A program made the position numbers and the translations under genes. Positions 6,976-12,251 of a stretch of 12,251 nt of DNA are shown here, piece after piece. The stretch is from NCBI GenBank assembly GCA_027371515.1, contig DAHXMX010000022.1, positions 1-12,251 on the forward strand. Reading direction: 5' to 3'. The notes beneath the pieces are model-generated. The model had not been told where the DNA came from and did not search any database. It was given only the letters and a program-made list of their open reading frames with translations. The stretch's first letter is position 1. Every line of letters starts with the position of its first letter. The stretch is from Neisseriaceae bacterium (GTDB taxonomy: Bacteria > Pseudomonadota > Gammaproteobacteria > Burkholderiales > UBA11063).

Positions 6976-9501
6976 TTATCTCATCAAATATTTATATTTA
7001 TTATTTAAATAACTACGCACTTCCTCAGTGGTACCTAAAGTTAAGCAATATTTAGCGGTATTAATACAATCTTGATAATTAAGTTTTCGAATAAATGCTT
7101 TATTTTCTGCAATCTGATTAATATTCATAGATAATATCTCAATTCCTAAACCAATCAATACCGGTATAGCTAATTTATCTGAAGCCATTAAACCACAAAC
7201 AGATACTGGTTTATCGTGTACTTTTGCACCACGAGCAACCAAATCAATATTTTTAATTACAGCTGGATGTAAATGATCAATCTGACTGGCTAGCTTTGAA
7301 TGTTCACGATCCATAGCTAAGGTGTATTGTGTTAGGTCATTGGTACCAATTGAAAAGAAATCTACCTCAGAAGCAAATACTTCACTTAACAATGCAACAG
7401 ATGGAACCTCAACCATAATCCCTAATTCAATATTATTTTTTACGTTATACTGATTTTTTATATTATTAAATATTTGTTTAACTACACGATACTCATCAAT
7501 ACTAGTAATCATTGGTAACATTACTTTAATATTAGGTTGATCCAATTTTAAAATTGCCGTTAGCTGATTAATTAATAAATCTGTTCGCTCAAGGCATAAA
7601 CGAATACCTCTAACACCCAATACTGGATTAACTTCATGAGGTAATTTAATATAACTTAGTTGTTTTTCACCACCAGCATCCAAAGTTCTAATCGTAAAAG
7701 GTAAACCTTTTAAATTTGTTAAGATATCACGATAAATTATATGTTGTTCTTCTATACTAGGTGCATCATTTCGATCAAAAAATATAAACTCCGTTCTAAA
7801 TAAGCCAACTCCAGTACCGCCATTGGTATGCACTTTCATAGATTCATTTACACTAGTAATGTTAGCCATACAATCAATAAATTTACCATCTAGCGTTATA
7901 CTTTCTTCTTTTGCATTTACTAAATCAATTTCTTTTTGTGATTTAATTTTATTAATACGCTCTTCAATAATTTGCAAATCTTTTTGACTAGGCTGTAAAT
8001 CTACAAAACCATTACTAACATCTAAAATAACTTCCATACCGTCATTTATATTAAGAATCTGACTATTCAATCCAACTAGTAATGGAATACCTTTAACTTT
8101 GGCAAGAATTGCCACATGAGAAGTAGCTCCACCTGTAACGGATATCATACCAACAATATTTTTATCAATATTTATCATATCAGTTGGAGTTAATTCATCT
8201 GCTAATAGTATTGTTGGTTTAGTGAAAGATAATGCCTTTACTTCGATACCTAACATTGCACTCAATACTTTACATCTTATGTCTTTTAAATCATTTTGGC
8301 GTTCAATTAATAATTTATTTCCAGTATCTGCTAATATTTTACAATTATTTTTAATTATCTGATCAAAAGCATAAGCAGCTGATTTTTTCTTATCTATTAA
8401 TTCTTCAATATCTTTTATAAGTTGCGGATCGGTAATTATCGCTAAATGAGCACCTAATATATTTTTATATGCTTCATCATTACTTGAAATATATTGTAAA
8501 TTATATTCTATATTTTGCCTAACTTCTGTTAAAGCTTTCAAAAGAATTTCTTTTTCAACAACTACGTCATTACCATGTTCTTGAATTTTAAAAAATACTT
8601 CACTACGTTTAACCAGTGTACCAATTGCCACACCATCAGACGCAGCAAAACCGTAGTATTTATGCCCATCTATTTTACCTACATTTATACGCTCTACATG
8701 ATTATGCGCTACAGTAACACTATCTTCAAGTGAATCATCAACAAAATTATTAATTAAGTTCACGATTTCATTTACTATATCTTCCTTTTCTGCATAGATA
8801 TATATTTTATCGTTCTGTATAACAGCTAATTTCATTATTGCAATAACACTCTTAGCATTTATTTTAACTTGATTTTTTTCAATAAATACTTCGCCATCAT
8901 ATTTGCGAGCTAATTTACTTATCATAGCAGCAGGGCGTGCATGTAAACCATTTGCATTAGTTACTATAATTTCACGTGATTTAATCAAAGATGTTTTGTT
9001 ATTACTAAAAATTTGATTATTATTAATAACAGTTACTTTCATTATCGGAGTATTAATATTGGTAATATCTTGATTTACTTGAATAAATGATATTTTATTT
9101 GGATCCATATCCGCAATCAAAACTGGAGTTATCATTGATTTTGCATTTTGTGATACAAAGTCTAAATCAAATTCTCCAATTATTTGCCCTTGAGTTACTC
9201 TATCTCCATTTTTAACATAGATTTTAAACCCTTGACCTTTTAAATTAACAGTATCAAGACCAATATGTACTAAAATATCGAAACCATGCTCACTATCAAA
9301 TATAACTGCATGATTTGTATGATGAACTGATTTTATTACACCATCAATAGGAGCATAAAGCTTATTATCTAACGGATCAATAGCAACACCATCACCAACC
9401 ATTTTTTCTGAAAAAACCTGATCTGGTACCTCCGACAAATTTAATAACACACCAACTAATGGAGAAAAAATATCAACTACAGCAGATTGAGTAACTTTCA
9501 T
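6976..9501 (-). CDS. nagF: Multidomain PTS protein EIIA-HPr-EI (NagF type)
   Basis: One 841-residue cytoplasmic protein carries the first three steps of phosphotransfer. Residues 1 to about 155 are a glucose-type EIIA with the two active-site histidines, His64 (NHAVIF) and His79 (FDILVHIGLDTVNLKG), the latter being the phosphorylated one. Residues about 174-260 are HPr with the phosphorylated His187 in NANGLHARPAA and a Ser218 at the position of HPr Ser46. Residues about 283-841 are enzyme I. It has the phospho-histidine His462 in GGATSHVAILAK, the PEP-binding GVGLFRTEF (564-572), GIMVEVPS (694-701), GTNDLTQY (719-726) and the acid/base Cys769 in VSVCGLMASD. Length and domain order match NagF of Pseudomonas and relatives. 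Phosphate would pass from PEP through EI, HPr and EIIA to EIIB of NagE. The start ATG has AAGAG about 8 bases upstream and lies 12 bases after acs. All catalytic residues are present. Confidence 0.95.
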   Translation of the reverse strand: MKVTQSAVVDIFSPLVGVLLNLSEVPDQVFSEKMVGDGVAIDPLDNKLYAPIDGVIKSVHHTNHAVIFDSEHGFDILVHIGLDTVNLKGQGFKIYVKNGDRVTQGQIIGEFDLDFVSQNAKSMITPVLIADMDPNKISFIQVNQDITNINTPIMKVTVINNNQIFSNNKTSLIKSREIIVTNANGLHARPAAMISKLARKYDGEVFIEKNQVKINAKSVIAIMKLAVIQNDKIYIYAEKEDIVNEIVNLINNFVDDSLEDSVTVAHNHVERINVGKIDGHKYYGFAASDGVAIGTLVKRSEVFFKIQEHGNDVVVEKEILLKALTEVRQNIEYNLQYISSNDEAYKNILGAHLAIITDPQLIKDIEELIDKKKSAAYAFDQIIKNNCKILADTGNKLLIERQNDLKDIRCKVLSAMLGIEVKALSFTKPTILLADELTPTDMINIDKNIVGMISVTGGATSHVAILAKVKGIPLLVGLNSQILNINDGMEVILDVSNGFVDLQPSQKDLQIIEERINKIKSQKEIDLVNAKEESITLDGKFIDCMANITSVNESMKVHTNGGTGVGLFRTEFIFFDRNDAPSIEEQHIIYRDILTNLKGLPFTIRTLDAGGEKQLSYIKLPHEVNPVLGVRGIRLCLERTDLLINQLTAILKLDQPNIKVMLPMITSIDEYRVVKQIFNNIKNQYNVKNNIELGIMVEVPSVALLSEVFASEVDFFSIGTNDLTQYTLAMDREHSKLASQIDHLHPAVIKNIDLVARGAKVHDKPVSVCGLMASDKLAIPVLIGLGIEILSMNINQIAENKAFIRKLNYQDCINTAKYCLTLGTTEEVRSYLNNKYKYLMR

Positions 9502-9513
9502 AATTAATCTCTT

Positions 9514-11484
9514 TTAAATTTTATTCTTTAAGTGCTCAAGAATTGATGGATTTTCAAGAGTTGATACATCTTGTATAATCTCCTCACCTTTAGCTATACT
9601 TCTTAATAAACGTCGCATAATTTTACCTGAACGAGTTTTAGGTAAATTATCACCAAATCTAATTTCATCAGGTTTCGCAATTGGTCCTATTTGTTTACCC
9701 ACCCAATCACGAAGTTCTTTTTCAAGGGAATTCGCCTGCTCTCCTGTTGGTCTAACACCACCTTTAGTTACTACAAAAGCAAATACTGATTCACCTTTAA
9801 TTTCATGTGGACGACCAACTACAGCAGCTTCTGCAACTTTTGGATGACTAGCCAGACACGACTCAATCTCCATGGTACTTAATCTATGACCAGATACATT
9901 TAACACATCATCAATTCTACCTAATATCCAAAAATATCCATCATTATCAAGATAAGCTGAATCACCAGCAACATAGTACTTACCATGTCCTATTTCTTCA
10001 GGAAAATATGAAGATATAAACCTATCCGGATTGTTCCAAATAGTACGCAATTGTGATGGAAAAGGTTTAGTAATAACCAAATAACCAGTATTATTTTTAT
10101 CTAATATATTACCAGACTCATCAATAATTGCCGCCATAATACCCGGTAATGCTGCAACACATGAGCCAGGTTTTAACGGTTGAACCCCCGGTAATGGTGA
10201 TAACATATTACTACCTGTTTCAGTTTGCCACCAAGTATCAACAATTGGGCATCTACTACCACCAACAACTTCATAAAACCATTTCCATGCTTCTGGATTA
10301 ATAGGTTCACCAACTGAACCTAATAATCTCAATGATGATAAATTATGATTTTTAGGTAAATCAGCACCAGCTTTAATTAAAGCACGAATAGCAGTAGGGG
10401 CTGTATAAAATGTAGTTACTTTGTTTTTTTCAATAATTTCCCAAAATCTTGAATATGTAGGATAGCTTGGCACACCTTCAAATATAATCTGTGTAGCACC
10501 AACCGCTAATGGACCATAACAAACATAAGTATGACCAGTAATCCATCCAACATCTGCAGTACACCAATATATGTCATTATCCTTATAGTCAAACACCCAT
10601 TCCATAGACAATATTCCACCTAGTAAATAACCACCTATTGAATGTTGCACACCTTTGGGTGTACCGGTACTGCCTGAGGTATATAATATAAATAAAGGAT
10701 CTTCACTATTCATAAATTCTGGAGTACATTCTGTCGGTTTATTTGCAATAAAATCGTCCCACCAAATATCACGTAAAGCAACAAAATTACATTTCCCATC
10801 ATTAATACGCTTATCCACAATAACATGTTTAATAGGGTTCTTATCACCTAATAATTCAATAGCAGCATCTACTTCTGTCTTTAATGACATAGCTTTACCA
10901 CCACGATGCTGTCCATCAGCTGTTATCAAAACGTTAGCATTAGCATCCAAAATACGATCTGCCAAAGCTTTCGAAGAAAATCCACCAAATACAGTAGAAT
11001 GAATTGCTCCAATTCGCGCAGAAGCATGCATGGCAACGATAGCTTCAATGCTATGTGGTAAATATAAAATTACGCGATCACCTTTTTTAACATTAATCGC
11101 TTTTAAGGCATTAGCAAATTGTGAAACTTTAGATAATAACTCTTTATAGGTAACTTTAATCGTTTGACCATTATCTGACTCAAAAATAAGAGCAATTTTA
11201 TTGGGATTGTTTTTTACATGTCTATCAAGACAATTGTATGAAATACTTAATTGACCATCTTCAAACCAAGTAAAAAAAGGCGCTTTTTTTTGATTTAAAA
11301 CACTATTAAAAGGTTTGTGCCAATCAATTTTTTCACGAGCCAATTCAGCCCAGTATAGTTCATAATTATCTTGAGCTTTTTTATTTAATTCATTAAATTT
11401 TTGTAGATTGATATTAGCTTGGTTTACAAAATCCTGATTAGGTACAAAGCTTAATTGATTTGCGGTAATTGATTTTAGAGTCAT
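9514..11484 (-). CDS. acs: Acetyl-CoA synthetase (AMP-forming)
   Basis: Acs converts acetate, ATP and CoA to acetyl-CoA through an acetyl-adenylate in the cytoplasm. The 656-residue length is typical. Motifs seen are the ATP/AMP P-loop YTSGSTGTPKG (268-278), GWITGHTYVCYGPL (313-326), DTWWQTETG (416-424), the hinge GRIDDVLNVSGHR (522-534) and PKTRSGKIMRR (615-625) with catalytic Lys621, the residue reversibly acetylated in known Acs proteins. The acetate-pocket residues of Salmonella Acs (Val310, Thr311, Val386, Trp414) correspond to Ile315, Thr316, Val391 and Trp419. The conserved Trp favours acetate over longer acids and argues against propionyl-CoA synthetase. AGGA at 11492-11495 lies 7 bases before the ATG. 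The gene sits between nagB and nagF in one tight minus-strand run, so it is probably co-expressed and used to recover acetate released by GlcNAc-6-phosphate deacetylation. That role is inferred; the enzyme assignment is firm. Confidence 0.94.
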   Translation of the reverse strand: MTLKSITANQLSFVPNQDFVNQANINLQKFNELNKKAQDNYELYWAELAREKIDWHKPFNSVLNQKKAPFFTWFEDGQLSISYNCLDRHVKNNPNKIALIFESDNGQTIKVTYKELLSKVSQFANALKAINVKKGDRVILYLPHSIEAIVAMHASARIGAIHSTVFGGFSSKALADRILDANANVLITADGQHRGGKAMSLKTEVDAAIELLGDKNPIKHVIVDKRINDGKCNFVALRDIWWDDFIANKPTECTPEFMNSEDPLFILYTSGSTGTPKGVQHSIGGYLLGGILSMEWVFDYKDNDIYWCTADVGWITGHTYVCYGPLAVGATQIIFEGVPSYPTYSRFWEIIEKNKVTTFYTAPTAIRALIKAGADLPKNHNLSSLRLLGSVGEPINPEAWKWFYEVVGGSRCPIVDTWWQTETGSNMLSPLPGVQPLKPGSCVAALPGIMAAIIDESGNILDKNNTGYLVITKPFPSQLRTIWNNPDRFISSYFPEEIGHGKYYVAGDSAYLDNDGYFWILGRIDDVLNVSGHRLSTMEIESCLASHPKVAEAAVVGRPHEIKGESVFAFVVTKGGVRPTGEQANSLEKELRDWVGKQIGPIAKPDEIRFGDNLPKTRSGKIMRRLLRSIAKGEEIIQDVSTLENPSILEHLKNKI

Positions 11485-11534
11485 TATATAATCCTATACT
11501 ATTTATAATTATAATTATTCTTACTTACTTTTAT

Positions 11535-12251
11535 TTATTTTCCAGTAACTCCTAATGTGCCGATTTCTTGCTCTAATTGATAATAATCATCACGTAAATA
11601 TTCAAAATATTTAATAGTTTTTAGTTTTAATTCATAAGCAGCCAATTCATCACAAACAATTACAGCTTTATTATGCATTTGTAATGCTGTTATCGGATAC
11701 ATACTTGATACAGCACCTTCAATAGCTTGAGCCACGGCATGTGATTTATTTAATCCTTTAGCTAAAATCAATACCTCTGCTGCATCCATAATAGTTCTCA
11801 TACCCATGGTAAGTGCAATACGCGGTGTCAAATTTAAATTATTATTAAAAAATCGTGAATTTGCCTGAATAGTACTTTGATTAAGTGTTTTAACACGAGT
11901 TATTGAATCAAGTGAAGAATATGGCTCATTAAAAGCTAAATGCCCATCCTCACCTACTCCGCCTAAAATCAAATTCATACCACCGTACTGTGCTATTTTA
12001 TCTTCATAAATTTTACATTCATAATCCAAATAAATTGCATTTCCGTTTAAGATATTAATATTTTCTTTATCAATATCAATATGATTAAAAAAATTATGCA
12101 CCATAAAATAATGATATGACTGCTCATGATCTTCAGCTAAACCAACATACTCATCCATATTAAATGTTACTACATTTTTAAAACTAATAAGCCCATGTTG
12201 ATTAAGCTTAATTAATTCTTTATAAGTCTCAAGCGGAGTAGAACCAGTAGG
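11535..12251 (-). CDS. nagB: Glucosamine-6-phosphate deaminase, N-terminus cut by window edge
   Basis: NagB converts glucosamine-6-phosphate to fructose-6-phosphate and ammonia. The frame is open to the right edge, giving 238 residues from PTGSTPLETYKELIKLN. By comparison with the 266-residue E. coli enzyme, about 39 N-terminal residues are outside. The Met at 12158 is the internal NMDEY Met, not the start. Catalytic residues are visible: Asp of FNMDEYVGL (E. coli Asp72) and Asp, His and Glu of GGVGEDGHLAFNEP (E. coli Asp141, His143, Glu148; residues 102, 104 and 109 of the fragment). Residues of the GlcNAc-6-phosphate allosteric site also look kept: Ser after NEPY, Arg-Val-Lys-Thr (E. coli 158-161) and the Tyr in KTIKYF. 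Allosteric activation as in E. coli is therefore possible. It is the first visible gene of the nag run, 50 bases upstream of acs; that gap is very AT-rich and holds no signal I would support beyond the acs Shine-Dalgarno. Confidence 0.95.
   Translation of the reverse strand, partial: PTGSTPLETYKELIKLNQHGLISFKNVVTFNMDEYVGLAEDHEQSYHYFMVHNFFNHIDIDKENINILNGNAIYLDYECKIYEDKIAQYGGMNLILGGVGEDGHLAFNEPYSSLDSITRVKTLNQSTIQANSRFFNNNLNLTPRIALTMGMRTIMDAAEVLILAKGLNKSHAVAQAIEGAVSSMYPITALQMHNKAVIVCDELAAYELKLKTIKYFEYLRDDYYQLEQEIGTLGVTGK

Noticed and set aside
10655..11002. 115-codon open frame antisense to acs
   Set aside because: It lies wholly inside the firmly assigned acs gene on the other strand, has no recognisable family pattern, and open antisense frames are common opposite conserved genes.
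9514..11484. Propionyl-CoA synthetase (PrpE) instead of acetyl-CoA synthetase
   Set aside because: The length, the GWITGH and YGPLAVGAT motifs and the pocket Trp419 fit Acs better, and there are no prp genes nearby.
11505..11518. Perfect 14-bp palindrome ATAATTATAATTAT in the nagB-acs gap
   Set aside because: It is made only of A and T in very AT-rich DNA, where such palindromes arise by chance; there is no other sign of an operator.
1..12251. CRISPR array, insertion sequence, phage or toxin-antitoxin genes
   Set aside because: No regularly spaced direct repeats, terminal inverted repeats with a transposase, or recognisable mobile genes are present; the only long repeat is the 44-base inverted copy.

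Overview
The window is a low-GC (clearly AT-rich) piece of a Gram-negative proteobacterial chromosome. A DsbB-type disulfide enzyme, a YhdP/AsmA-like envelope protein and a Pseudomonas/Neisseriales-style NagF-NagE phosphotransferase pair suggest a beta- or gammaproteobacterium. A low-GC betaproteobacterium (Neisseriales-like) is my best guess, but the sequence alone does not fix the taxon. All genes except the first lie on the minus strand, are tightly packed, and have the same base composition. I see no insertion sequence, phage gene, CRISPR array, tRNA or rRNA.

Left edge (1-460): the 3' part of dsbB on the plus strand. Its 5' end is missing. The first 44 bases are instead an exact inverted copy of 1146-1189, which lies inside the yhdP-like gene. 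The switch happens where dsbB's first membrane helix should be encoded, so this looks like a chimeric contig end, or less likely a real inverted duplication.

Envelope pair (483-5150, minus strand, transcribed right to left): a secreted HAD-fold protein that has lost the nucleophilic aspartate of its family, then a 1327-residue YhdP-like AsmA-family protein starting at TTG. The Shine-Dalgarno of the second gene overlaps the stop codon of the first, so they are probably translationally coupled. An extended -10 promoter and an imperfect hairpin lie in the 130-base gap upstream (5151-5280).

Amino-sugar operon (5281-12251, minus strand): nagB (cut by the right edge), acs, nagF and nagE, separated by only 6 to 50 bases. 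NagF (EIIA-HPr-EI) and NagE (EIIC-EIIB plus a degenerate second EIIB) together hold every phosphotransfer domain needed to import N-acetylglucosamine as its 6-phosphate. NagA, not visible but expected to the right, would deacetylate it. NagB then makes fructose-6-phosphate and ammonia, and Acs can convert the released acetate to acetyl-CoA. Placing acs inside the operon would link acetate recovery to amino-sugar catabolism.

I do not see an entirely new system. The points most worth a second look are the inverted-copy junction at the left edge, the catalytically altered HAD protein coupled to yhdP, acs inside the nag operon, and the cysteine-less second EIIB domain of NagE.
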